IMG/VR virus record: IMGVR_UViG_3300025769_000707
Span: 1 to 26,394 of that record
DNA length: 26,394 nt
Direction: 5' to 3' (one strand)
Source: a virus
Part shown: positions 4,997 through 12,094 of the stretch, one piece after another
How positions within the stretch are numbered: position 1 is the first letter of the stretch
Layout: every line of letters begins with the position of its first letter
Notes under the pieces: model-generated
Seen by the model: the letters and a program-made list of their open reading frames with translations, nothing else
Databases searched by the model: none
What the model was told of the DNA's origin: nothing
Position numbers and translations under genes: made by a program

Positions 4997-5459
4997 GATC
5001 TTTATCATCTTCTACAGTTTCCGAAGTACCCAAGATAATCTGATTCTCTAACACCAATTCTTTCAATCTATTCTCTAGCTGATCCCTACTCATGTTATCT
5101 ATCTTATGAATCTTCAACTCTTTCCTATCTACCATAAGCCCAGCAAGTTTAGCTCTTGCAATCTCTGCTGTAACCGCAGGCCCATAACTTCCATCGGCTA
5201 ATGCAACATCTCTTATCTCACCCAACTTAGTTGCTATGCCTTCAAAAGTAATTTCATTCTTAGCTCTTTGCACAGCTTTGAGTTCCATGATCTTCTCTTG
5301 CACATGAGCATACTGCTGATCACTCAACAACCTCGTTGCTGCAACCCCTGGATTTTCATAGCCCGCAAGATGAGCACACTTCGTCTGCTTATAATCTTGA
5401 TACACCATAAGGTCGACAAATGTTTCCTGTTTTTTTGTTAATTTTTTTTTCTCTTCCAT
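4968..5459 (-). CDS. terS: Terminase small subunit
   Basis: The N-terminal segment LTKKQETFVDLMVYQDYKQ with AGYENPGVAATRLLS (residues 8-47) is the helix-turn-helix DNA-binding region typical of the Terminase_2-type small subunit. The SYGPAVTAEIARAKLAGLMVDRK region is the second hallmark of many such phage proteins. At 163 residues it has normal length. The subunit recognises phage DNA and recruits the large subunit for packaging. No terminase large subunit follows; genes on the opposite strand start at its 3' end. It begins two bases after the upstream frame's stop and has no good ribosome site, so it may be translated by coupling. The GCAC-repeat region just upstream could hold its recognition site. 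Confidence 0.85.
   Translation of the reverse strand: MEEKKKLTKKQETFVDLMVYQDYKQTKCAHLAGYENPGVAATRLLSDQQYAHVQEKIMELKAVQRAKNEITFEGIATKLGEIRDVALADGSYGPAVTAEIARAKLAGLMVDRKELKIHKIDNMSRDQLENRLKELVLENQIILGTSETVEDDKDLIEDQTDQE
4976..5000. other. Inverted repeats at the convergent xseB/terS ends
   Basis: GATCAG-T-CTGATC (4976-4988) and GATCTT-CAAT-AAGATC (4985-5000) overlap one another within the shared 3' ends of the two genes. Stems are only six bp and T-runs are poor, so they would be weak bidirectional terminators or pause sites at best. Confidence 0.35.
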
Positions 5460-5461
5460 GT

Positions 5462-5887
5462 CTATATTCTAACAAGATTTCTACTAGAGAATACTATCTC
5501 TCCTAAGTAAAGGTGTATGTTAATACACACCTTTCTATAGTTCTCTATAGAGATGCACGTACGCACAACCGCACGTACCAGTAAAACTAGGGCTTTCAGA
5601 GGTGCATGTGCGTATGTGCAGGCATGTGCAACTGCACAACCGCACAGACACCTAAATCGCATAGGAATGCACCTTTCAGAGGGGGGTGTGCAATTCGCCA
5701 TTTCTTCATTGCACGTACGTTTTTGTATAATTTTTGTACAACCAGGATCATTTTTCTTTTGGGACATTTGTTTCTTTTTCTCTCCTTTATCTCTATTCTT
5801 ACCAAAGATTCTATCAAAGTTCTCATTAAATTTATCACGATCTTTTATGCGATCACGACTACCTTTTCCACCATGCCATTCAGTCAT
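5462..5887 (-). CDS. Small basic phage protein (WHGGKGS type) with doubtful C-terminal extension
   Basis: The ATG at 5887 has GGAGAGAG before it and overlaps the methyltransferase stop by eight bases, so the start is convincing. The first 45 or so residues (TEWHGGKGSRDRIKDR, then KFNENFDRIFGK) match a short family I know from many phage genomes: W-x-GGKGS, charged middle, then a FDRIFG-like end. That family is usually about 45-55 residues. Here no stop occurs and the frame continues for about 90 more residues through the GCAC repeat cluster, ending two bases before terS. The extension is Cys-rich and unlike a normal domain; it may be translated only incidentally, or it may couple terS translation. 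Function unknown. Confidence 0.6.
   Translation of the reverse strand: MTEWHGGKGSRDRIKDRDKFNENFDRIFGKNRDKGEKKKQMSQKKNDPGCTKIIQKRTCNEEMANCTPPSERCIPMRFRCLCGCAVAHACTYAHAPLKALVLLVRAVVRTCISIENYRKVCINIHLYLGEIVFSSRNLVRI
5509..5534 (-). other. Stem-loop upstream of terS
   Basis: On the minus strand AAAGGTGTGT and ACATACACCTTT pair over 10 positions, with one G-T wobble, around a six-base loop. It stands about 50 bp before the terS start, next to two CTATAG palindromes (5535-5540, 5545-5550). No T-run follows. A regulatory or processing role for the terS mRNA is possible. Confidence 0.45.
5554..5720. repeat. GCAC/GTGC repeat cluster upstream of terS
   Basis: GCACGTAC occurs at 5555, 5571 and 5711; GCACAACCGCAC at 5563 and 5634; CTTTCAGAGG at 5593 and 5673, 80 bp apart. 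Roughly a dozen GCAC or GTGC tetramers lie in 167 bp, and local GC content is visibly above that of its surroundings. An open frame crosses it on the minus strand, but the encoded Cys/His-rich stretch does not look like a protein fold. A packaging, replication or transcription control site is more likely. Confidence 0.65.
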
Positions 5888-7301
5888 TGTCTCTCTCCAT
5901 GTTTTTAAATATATGTTTGATTACTTCAATCGTCCAACCATTGCCTAGCATTTTAAATCTTTGAGAATTACTGACATGATCTGTGTAGTTGTCGGGTACT
6001 GTCTGCAACCTCTCGCATTCTAGGGGTGTTAGCTTACGCCAGTAGGCCTCATCAACTACCACCTTGGGTTCTCTGTTGCCACCTTGACAGGTATTAACAG
6101 TAGGTGACTTACCATCTTCGCTATAGACTCTCTTAAGTATGTCATGTCCGTTGATGTCTGTTGCTATGCCTACTTGTATGGGCTTGTCACTTGTCTCTAT
6201 GTATTGTTCTTTATTTCCAGCAGTAAGTGTCGGAGACTTACCATTCTCACTATATACTCTTTGCTTTGTTTCATAGACACCATCTCTGTATTCAAACTCC
6301 ATAATCTGTGCATCAAAGGTGTCTGTTTTTATACCAAGAATATCTTTTAATTGAAGCCAATGTTCTTCAGAAGGTATAGAAAAGAAATCACTACCTAACT
6401 TTCTAAAGTAATGTTCAACAGTAGAATACTTATCCTCTAGTTCTTCTGCTATTTGTTGTTTGTTCTTACCACACTTATCATAATGATCTAAGATACATTG
6501 CTGTAAACCAGGTATATCAACCTCATGCTTCCTTACTTTTACTTCTTCTACATTCATACCTACTTTGATTGGCTTGTGTGATTTATCTTTGCTGTCATAT
6601 ATAAGTGTCGTTGAATTGGGGACAGTATCTTCAACAGGAATCATACTCTTCTCAGATTTCTCCATACTTCTTTGAGGTCTAGCACAAGGATAGGTTGTTG
6701 TTAGGCAGTAGGCTTTATTATCTTGGTTAGTCATGTCCGATAATCTATCTTGATTAACTCTCGTCTCCAATATGTCCCTCAAAACTATGCCTTTTTGCTC
6801 AGGTTGGGTGACATTGGGTATGTTCGTCCAGTAATATCTCTTCCTTGACTGGGCAGAAACAAGACTGCTACATATCATAGTCGGCTCGATACCAAAGGGT
6901 ATCTCTGGATAACATGCTGACACCTGTTCGCTGATTACTTGTAAGTATTCTTTCTTCATTCTTACATTCTCTAGTAAGAAATACTTTGGCTTACATTCTT
7001 TTAATAATCTAATGAACTCGAAGAACAATGCTGACCTTGGATCATCAAAGGCGAGTTGCTTACCCGCGAAACTAAATCCTTGGCATGGACTACCAGCAAG
7101 AATAAGATCTATCTTTGGTAGATCCTCTGACTTAACATCACAAACATCTCCAAGCTGTATGATCTCAGGATAGTTTGCTTGGCTTACTTGCATTGCATAC
7201 TTATCTATTTCACAGGCATAGTAGTTATCTACCTTGATTCCTAATTGATCCAAAGCAATACGACCACATGACATACCGTCAAACAAACTTAATACATTCA
7301 T
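5880..7301 (-). CDS. Dcm-type cytosine-C5 DNA methyltransferase with inserted HTH-like segment
   Basis: The 473-residue enzyme carries the ordered C5-methyltransferase motifs: SLFDGMSCG (5-13, AdoMet binding), GSPCQGFS (70-77, catalytic Cys73), ENV (111-113), QSRKR (151-155), TPLECERLQ (425-433) and MLGNG (451-455). Between motifs VIII and IX is a long variable region. About 257-330 resembles a helix-turn-helix (KNKQQIAEELEDKYSTVEHY), with two near-identical segments, RVYSENGKSPTL (348-359) and RVYSEDGKSPTV (391-402). It would methylate cytosine in phage DNA, probably against host restriction. It overlaps its neighbours by four and eight bases in the minus-strand operon. The family is certain; the target sequence is not known. 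Confidence 0.93.
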   Translation of the reverse strand: MNVLSLFDGMSCGRIALDQLGIKVDNYYACEIDKYAMQVSQANYPEIIQLGDVCDVKSEDLPKIDLILAGSPCQGFSFAGKQLAFDDPRSALFFEFIRLLKECKPKYFLLENVRMKKEYLQVISEQVSACYPEIPFGIEPTMICSSLVSAQSRKRYYWTNIPNVTQPEQKGIVLRDILETRVNQDRLSDMTNQDNKAYCLTTTYPCARPQRSMEKSEKSMIPVEDTVPNSTTLIYDSKDKSHKPIKVGMNVEEVKVRKHEVDIPGLQQCILDHYDKCGKNKQQIAEELEDKYSTVEHYFRKLGSDFFSIPSEEHWLQLKDILGIKTDTFDAQIMEFEYRDGVYETKQRVYSENGKSPTLTAGNKEQYIETSDKPIQVGIATDINGHDILKRVYSEDGKSPTVNTCQGGNREPKVVVDEAYWRKLTPLECERLQTVPDNYTDHVSNSQRFKMLGNGWTIEVIKHIFKNMERDND

Positions 7302-7516
7302 CTTTGTCTTCTCTTATAATAAACTCTTACCATATACTTCCTGACTATAGCTATACATGTAAAGACTGCTACTTGAATTAATGATGTAGCTACAAGACTT
7401 ACCTCTAAGTATTTACACAGACTAAGCAAACCAAAGCTAATCGGAAAGGACATGATCAATCCTATGCTGACATCATTCATAGCTTCATTTAATGATTCCT
7501 TATCTATCTTAATCAT
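7298..7516 (-). CDS. 72-residue membrane protein
   Basis: The start overlaps the PAPS-reductase-like gene by eight bases and the stop overlaps the methyltransferase in an ATGA junction. The product has an acidic N-terminal helix (IDKESLNEAMND), two hydrophobic segments at about residues 17-34 and 40-57, and a very basic tail (RKYMVRVYYKRRQR). The layout suggests both ends in the cytoplasm. Similar small phage membrane proteins beginning with 'DKESxNEAMND' are known to me as an uncharacterised family. No lysis gene surrounds it, so a holin role is unlikely. Confidence 0.75.
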   Translation of the reverse strand: MIKIDKESLNEAMNDVSIGLIMSFPISFGLLSLCKYLEVSLVATSLIQVAVFTCIAIVRKYMVRVYYKRRQR

Positions 7517-8345
7517 GGCAGAAACATGTCATCTGATCGTCATCATTAAATAATTCTTGTTGACTCTTACTTATATCAACGAGCTTTATATATCCTGGTC
7601 TGTCTTTTCTAAAGGTAGCTCCTTGATGTTCACCAAACTTTTGTTCTTGTTTGATCCACCAATCTGCCATCTCTGGTCTTTCTCTTAATATAGATAGTGT
7701 TGTATCCATGCCTTTTAAGAAACACAAATCACAATTACCAGCAGGAGTTTTACCATTTGCATTCGTTAGGTTTAGATCAAAGTTTTGTTTCTTCCAAAAC
7801 TCTGATACATCTTTGACTGTATGCTTGGCATCATTCATAGGAGTTATGTTTGTCCATACCTCGTACTGTTTCATTGCACTTGCTACTCTTCTAGGTTCGT
7901 CATGTCTAAGACCAATTACATTAAACCATTCTTTGTATCCTTTAATCTTTCTCATAAACCTGTACATAACTTTTATCTTTAACTCTGATGTGCAGAATCT
8001 AGTTACTGGGTTGGGTAAATATTTTCTATGATCAAGCAATGCTTCAAAGGGCTCACCATTTCTTGATGCTGTTTCGTATGTGACCTCTTTAGTTCTATAG
8101 ATAGGTCGCTCATCACCAAAGTAAAGCTCTAACCAATGTATGTTTATGTCCCACTTCTTTGCTATGTCGTTTACAAAGTCTAATGTTTCGGGTGCTTCCT
8201 TGCCTGTATTAGCAAAGACTACATGAATATCATCGGGCAACTTACCGCCATGTGCTTGTATTATATTGTGCAACATAAAGCCTGATGTTCTTCCACCACT
8301 AAAGCTAATGAGTGCAGGGCCTTCTATTTTATATGGGTTAATCAT
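7509..8345 (-). CDS. PAPS reductase-like / ATP-pyrophosphatase family protein
   Basis: The 278-residue protein has the PP-loop SFSGGRTS (residues 14-21), then FANTGKEAPETLDFV (44-58), TRFCTSELK (115-123) and GLRHDEPRR (145-153), the pattern of the PAPS-reductase/adenine nucleotide alpha-hydrolase family. Cys205 and Cys208 (GNCDLC) and Cys274 and Cys276 near the end could bind a metal or iron-sulfur cluster. Family members adenylate a substrate or transfer sulfur. In phages such genes are usually annotated PAPS reductase without proof. Its place beside a methyltransferase and a replication gene makes nucleic-acid modification more plausible than sulfate assimilation. Substrate unknown. Confidence 0.85.
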   Translation of the reverse strand: MINPYKIEGPALISFSGGRTSGFMLHNIIQAHGGKLPDDIHVVFANTGKEAPETLDFVNDIAKKWDINIHWLELYFGDERPIYRTKEVTYETASRNGEPFEALLDHRKYLPNPVTRFCTSELKIKVMYRFMRKIKGYKEWFNVIGLRHDEPRRVASAMKQYEVWTNITPMNDAKHTVKDVSEFWKKQNFDLNLTNANGKTPAGNCDLCFLKGMDTTLSILRERPEMADWWIKQEQKFGEHQGATFRKDRPGYIKLVDISKSQQELFNDDDQMTCFCHD

Positions 8346-10338
8346 CTTTCCAAGGTCGTTTCATTTCATTGTCTGCTAAATAATACCAAGTATTCTTACC
8401 AGGTACGTTATGATTCTTTACTCTTTCGCCTAGATACTTCTGCACATAACTCACTGCATAACGAGCGGCCCTCTCTCCTGATGCCATCTCATTTTCTTTA
8501 AGAGTTTCTCTTGCTAATAGTTCTAGTTCTTGTCTTGTATAAAACTTTTGTTTGCTCATACCTGATGCTACTACTCTTGCAATCTCTACCTCATCGGGAC
8601 TGTCTTGTGCATCTACTACTTTAAAGTATCCTTTTTCAAAATCAAAGTATGCTAGATGCTGATCAGGTTCTCTTGCATTACGAGCTTCATAGAATAATGT
8701 TATGTTTGGTTTCTTACCCGACAGCTTGACACCTGAATCCATCCACCCAGCGAAAGCACTACCACCCCTAGCTGACATGAACGACAAATCATCTGCCCTT
8801 TCTTTACCAGTATGGTGAGCAATGATCACTGCTACTTTATATAGTTCAATAAGTTTATCTACTCTTGATAACATCTCATGTATCTCTGAGTTGGAGTTCT
8901 CTTCTCCACTAAAGAAATTAATAATAGGATCTATCATTACCAAGTCTGGTTTATGAAACTCTATACTCTCTGCGATAGCATCTATGTCGCTGTCCCTCAT
9001 GATGTTCTTTCTTAATCTACCAGATGCTATAAGGTTTGACTTACCTAAGTTGTATAGTTCGGGATCATGATGATAGGGTTGATAATACATCTCGATTCTT
9101 TTCTTTAAGAACTCATGAATGATCTCTGCTTGTAGCCACATTACTTTGATAGGTCTTGAGAAACTCATACCCATAAAGTCTGTGCCTGTAGTAGCTGCTG
9201 CCGCGAATGCTCCTAGCCAATGCGACTTACCTATCTTTGGTTTACCTAACAGTAAGACTCTGGATTGTTCAAAGACAAAAGCATCTCCCCAATACTGCTC
9301 AATCCTACTGCTGTCCATTGAATCCCAAAAGGGATCGTTAAATGATTTGAGTCCAAGAGGATCGCTTTGTATATCATCCTTAGCTTTTATTATAGGATCT
9401 TCTTGATCCATGATTTCTTTTAAATCATCTGTTAATTGTATCTGCCACTGACTTGTATTCCATTTCTGTATGCCTGTCTCGTCTTCAGGATTTCTTTTCA
9501 AGTGTCCAGTACAAATGCTTTGAGTTGTATTTAATACTTCTTGCACACTCATAGGTGGGTTGTTTGTTTGATTCCAATCCAATGCTTTGATTACAACTTC
9601 TCTCATGCCCCAACCCTCTAGTATCCATTTACCTACTAGCCTAGCAAGGGTGTCGTTTCGCATTCCTGTTTGCACACCATCTGTTGTTAGTGGTGTTTTA
9701 CTTTCTGTGTTGATCTTACCTGTGTTGTTATAGTCATAAATAATATTCATGTCTTGACTATTAAGAGTAGGTAAATCATCAAGTGAATCTACGACAGCTC
9801 CTTCAACTACCTCGAACTGATAATTAACAGAAGGACTGACCATGACATAGCCACCCTCTCCTCTTATATCTAATTTACCTGTAGTGTTTCTTATCTTTAG
9901 ATCATCATTGATTGCATAGAAGTAATGATAGCCACCACGAGGTGTCTTTTGTTTTAACATTGTTCTTGTTATCTGACCTGACTCACAGAAATCACATGCC
10001 TCTTGGGTGTCTGCATCTAGCACTACAAATGTTACGCCTGTAATTGCTGCCCAGTTGCAATCTTTAAATTGTAGATACCATTGCTTGACTTCATTAAGAG
10101 TAGGTTGCTTCTCTATATAGTCAGCCCATTTTACTCTTGGTGTTTTTGACCAACGCTTTTGTAAAACCATATCGTCTTCAAAGGGATGTCTGCTTTTAAA
10201 GTATTCAGGTATGATGTCGTTTGTAGATCCGCATGGTATTAGATGAAAATTATTTTCATGATATGACATGAGCATATCTTTACGCTCATCATTGGCTATG
10301 TCTTGTCCGACTGTGTTTGGTTTTATTTCTATTGGCAT
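8338..10338 (-). CDS. Primase-polymerase / replicative helicase fusion
   Basis: The frame can be read from a TTG at 10368, but the ATG at 10338 (MPIEIKPNTV) is preferred; it overlaps the HTH gene by 10 bases. The N-terminal part has the primase-polymerase pattern: FVVLDADT (around 104-111), TPRGGYHYFY with a His (around 132-141), and IRGEGGYVMVSPS (around 158-170). The C-terminal part is a RecA-fold helicase: GKPKIGKS Walker A (around 365-372), LVMIDP Walker B (around 466-471) and AHHTGKE (around 507-513). At 666 residues it would prime and unwind phage DNA at the fork. I see no phage DNA polymerase in this window. Confidence 0.88.
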   Translation of the reverse strand: MPIEIKPNTVGQDIANDERKDMLMSYHENNFHLIPCGSTNDIIPEYFKSRHPFEDDMVLQKRWSKTPRVKWADYIEKQPTLNEVKQWYLQFKDCNWAAITGVTFVVLDADTQEACDFCESGQITRTMLKQKTPRGGYHYFYAINDDLKIRNTTGKLDIRGEGGYVMVSPSVNYQFEVVEGAVVDSLDDLPTLNSQDMNIIYDYNNTGKINTESKTPLTTDGVQTGMRNDTLARLVGKWILEGWGMREVVIKALDWNQTNNPPMSVQEVLNTTQSICTGHLKRNPEDETGIQKWNTSQWQIQLTDDLKEIMDQEDPIIKAKDDIQSDPLGLKSFNDPFWDSMDSSRIEQYWGDAFVFEQSRVLLLGKPKIGKSHWLGAFAAAATTGTDFMGMSFSRPIKVMWLQAEIIHEFLKKRIEMYYQPYHHDPELYNLGKSNLIASGRLRKNIMRDSDIDAIAESIEFHKPDLVMIDPIINFFSGEENSNSEIHEMLSRVDKLIELYKVAVIIAHHTGKERADDLSFMSARGGSAFAGWMDSGVKLSGKKPNITLFYEARNAREPDQHLAYFDFEKGYFKVVDAQDSPDEVEIARVVASGMSKQKFYTRQELELLARETLKENEMASGERAARYAVSYVQKYLGERVKNHNVPGKNTWYYLADNEMKRPWKDD

Positions 10339-10526
10339 TCGTCTACTGATCCATAAATGTTTTCCCAACCTAAAGCATAGCCTGTCATTTTAATAAGTTT
10401 CTTAGCTTGATTGACTGAGGGTTGCCTGGTTCCGTATCGCCAAGATCTAACAGTATCAATAGATACACCTAAGTCTTTGGCTAACTTATCTTCACCTCTT
10501 TTAACAATGTAGTCTTTAAGTTCCAT
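10329..10526 (-). CDS. Cro-like helix-turn-helix regulator
   Basis: The 65-residue product is essentially one HTH domain: KLAKDLGVSIDTVRSWRYG with TRQPS (residues 14-37), like Cro/YdaS-type repressors. AAGGAG precedes the ATG at 10526. It heads the leftward operon and borders a 208-bp divergent control region that contains two inverted copies of a 14-bp site, its likely operators. It would repress its own operon and perhaps the opposing one. No CI-like partner or integrase is present in the window, so a regulator of lytic timing is more likely than a lysogeny switch. Confidence 0.85.
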   Translation of the reverse strand: MELKDYIVKRGEDKLAKDLGVSIDTVRSWRYGTRQPSVNQAKKLIKMTGYALGWENIYGSVDECQ

Positions 10527-10545
10527 AGTTCTCCTTATATAGAAT

Positions 10546-10559
10546 GGTATAAGTTAATG
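10546..10559 (+). promoter_or_regulatory. Operator-like site 1
   Basis: GGTATAAGTTAATG matches 13 of 14 bases of the inverted site at 10607-10620. It lies in the leader of the HTH gene, about 20 bp before its ATG. Likely bound by the HTH protein. Confidence 0.6.
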
Positions 10560-10594
10560 CTCTTATAGGGGGTTGAGTGAGGAGTTTTATATTT

Positions 10595-10622
10595 GATATA
10601 TAACTTCATTAACTCATACCAA
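10595..10622 (-). promoter_or_regulatory. Candidate leftward promoter for the HTH operon
   Basis: On the minus strand TTGGTA (10617-10622), a 16-bp spacer and TATATC (10595-10600). The operator-like site at 10607-10620 fills most of the spacer, as expected for an autorepressed promoter. The -10 is imperfect, and other AT-rich -10 candidates lie just downstream. Confidence 0.45.
10607..10620 (-). promoter_or_regulatory. Operator-like site 2
   Basis: On the minus strand GGTATGAGTTAATG, in the opposite direction to site 1 with centres 61 bp apart, about six helical turns, a spacing compatible with DNA looping. It overlaps the candidate leftward promoter. Confidence 0.6.
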
Positions 10623-10640
10623 ATATCATCTTAACATTGC

Positions 10641-10659
10641 TCTTTACAATAAGTAAAGA
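10641..10659. promoter_or_regulatory. Inverted repeat upstream of rightward promoter
   Basis: TCTTTAC-AATAA-GTAAAGA is a perfect 7-bp inverted repeat ending 17 bp before the -35 at 10677. Its size and position suit a dimeric activator or repressor site; it differs from the GGTATRAGTTAATG sites. Confidence 0.45.
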
Positions 10660-10676
10660 ATTTTATTACAAAAGTG

Positions 10677-10704
10677 TTGACAATATTTTTGATAGGCGTA
10701 TCAT
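10677..10704 (+). promoter_or_regulatory. Rightward promoter of the recombination/replication operon
   Basis: A perfect TTGACA (10677-10682), a 16-bp spacer and TATCAT (10699-10704). Transcription would begin near 10711, giving a leader of roughly 24 bases before the ATG at 10735. Confidence 0.8.
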
Positions 10705-10734
10705 CTATCTTGTATTTAAAAAATGGAGCCTTAT

Positions 10735-11181
10735 ATGAAAGACTATTCTACGCTATCTCTACCTCAACTTTTGATGGAGAAGAAAAAGAATCTAGCAAAA
10801 CAAGCTGAACTAAAAGAACAAAGTGCACAGCTTGATTTTGCAATCACTAAACATCCCGATGTGCATAAGCAAGTCAACAGACTTTCTAACACTGGCGGAT
10901 CTACTCGGGTACATCTTAATGGTGTCATACCAAAAGACTTACGAGTTAATTATAAAATAACAAGATCATGGGATCAGAGTTTTTTATCTAAAGTAAAAGA
11001 CGAGATACCTGAAGATCTATTTCCTTTCACAACTGTATACAAAGAAGATACTGCTCTATCTAAAATGATAGAAGCAAATCATCAAGACATCTTTGATAAG
11101 TTTCAAGAAGGATTACAAACCAAGATTAATGAACGACCATACATCCAGTTCGTTGATCCATTAAAAGGAGCTGAGAAATGA
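10735..11181 (+). CDS. Recombination-module accessory protein (unknown function)
   Basis: An in-frame ATG at 10723 lies too near the expected transcript start and has no ribosome site. The ATG at 10735 has GGAG six bases before it, so the product is 148 residues. Residues 5-45 form a long charged helix, probably a coiled coil (LMEKKKNLAKQAELKEQS), and a C-terminal part (YKITRSWDQSFLSKVKDEIP) resembles small phage proteins usually found beside Sak4-like ATPases. It is the first gene of the rightward operon. Function unknown. Confidence 0.7.
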   Translation: MKDYSTLSLPQLLMEKKKNLAKQAELKEQSAQLDFAITKHPDVHKQVNRLSNTGGSTRVHLNGVIPKDLRVNYKITRSWDQSFLSKVKDEIPEDLFPFTTVYKEDTALSKMIEANHQDIFDKFQEGLQTKINERPYIQFVDPLKGAEK

Positions 11182-11351
11182 TTTCACACAATGATGTAGT
11201 ACAAGAGATACGTGATCGTATCAAAAGAGATGTTGCACCAGGTTTACACAAAGCTTGGGTTAATAAAATATTAATGATTGTTGACGATGTAGAAACCATA
11301 GCAGACGAAATGATGTCACAAGGAGTGCAAAACTATGAGCCTGTTGAATAG
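11178..11351 (+). CDS. 57-residue hypothetical protein
   Basis: The ATG at 11178 overlaps the previous stop in an ATGA junction, with AAAGGAG ahead. The product is mostly helical (VVQEIRDRIKRDVAPGLHK) with an acidic second half. Its last 17 bases overlap the Sak4-like gene and encode that gene's ribosome site (AAGGAG). No family is recognised. Confidence 0.55.
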   Translation: MISHNDVVQEIRDRIKRDVAPGLHKAWVNKILMIVDDVETIADEMMSQGVQNYEPVE

Positions 11352-12093
11352 CGTAACCACAGGGATACAAATCCCTTCAATTAAAATAAACCTATCTGGT
11401 ACAGATGGCATTGGTAAAACTACCTTTGCAAGTCAAGCACCAAACCCTATCTTTATAAAGACAGAAGCTGGTACTAACTATATAGATACAGCATCCTTTC
11501 CTTTATGTGAAAGCTATGACGACATACTAATACAAATCAAAACTTTGTATGAAGAAGATCATGACTACAAGACAGTGGTCTTTGATACAACTGACTGGGC
11601 TGAGAAATTAGTACAGCAAAAGGTATGTCAGATTCATGGACAAAAATCTATTGAGTCTATGGGATATGGAAAAGGTTTTACAGAATCTGCTGAGTTATTC
11701 GGCAGACTACTAAGAATGTTTGATGCCCTACAAAAGAAGAAGATGCACATCATCTTACTATCTCATGTAGGCATAAGAACTTTTAATGATCCAGAGCGTG
11801 AGCCCTATGATCGTTGGGAGATGGCTACTCATAAGAAAGTATCAGCAATGATACGTGAGTGGGTAGACTTCAACCTGTTTGCAAACTACGAGGTATCAAC
11901 TCGTACTAGTGGACAGGGTTTCAAGGAAACAACCAGGGCTGTGTCATACGGCAAGCGTAAGTTGTTTCATAAATACACCGCAGCATTTGATGCCAAGAGT
12001 CGAGTTGATTTAGGGAATGCTCCCTTGGATCTTGATTGGACAGCGTTCATGTCTGCATTTAAAGAATCTTTAAAATCTAAAAAAGGAGAATAA
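11335..12093 (+). CDS. Sak4-like RecA-fold ATPase (single-strand annealing)
   Basis: The 252-residue product has a Walker A motif, GTDGIGKT (22-29), a Walker B-like TVVFDTTDW (80-88), and a later strand, MHIILLSHVGI, corresponding to a sensor strand of the RecA fold. This is the AAA_24/Sak4 family of phage recombinases, which anneal or exchange single-stranded DNA with help from a phage SSB. The next gene is a DUF669 protein, its usual partner, which supports the call. The start overlaps the previous gene, with AAGGAG upstream. It would serve recombination-dependent repair and replication in the cytoplasm. Confidence 0.85.
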   Translation: MSLLNSVTTGIQIPSIKINLSGTDGIGKTTFASQAPNPIFIKTEAGTNYIDTASFPLCESYDDILIQIKTLYEEDHDYKTVVFDTTDWAEKLVQQKVCQIHGQKSIESMGYGKGFTESAELFGRLLRMFDALQKKKMHIILLSHVGIRTFNDPEREPYDRWEMATHKKVSAMIREWVDFNLFANYEVSTRTSGQGFKETTRAVSYGKRKLFHKYTAAFDAKSRVDLGNAPLDLDWTAFMSAFKESLKSKKGE

Positions 12094-12094
12094 T

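Noticed and set aside
5553-5948. Plus-strand frames of 131 and 100 codons across the terS-upstream region
   Set aside because: They are antisense to the methyltransferase end, the small WHGGKGS gene and the repeat cluster, lack ribosome sites and have repeat-driven composition.
7509-8345. Simple call as a sulfate-assimilation auxiliary gene
   Set aside because: No other sulfur-assimilation gene is near, and the gene lies between a primase-helicase and a methyltransferase; family membership alone does not show that reaction.
10329-10734. Lysogeny switch
   Set aside because: There is one Cro-like protein and operators but no second repressor, integrase or attachment site in the window.
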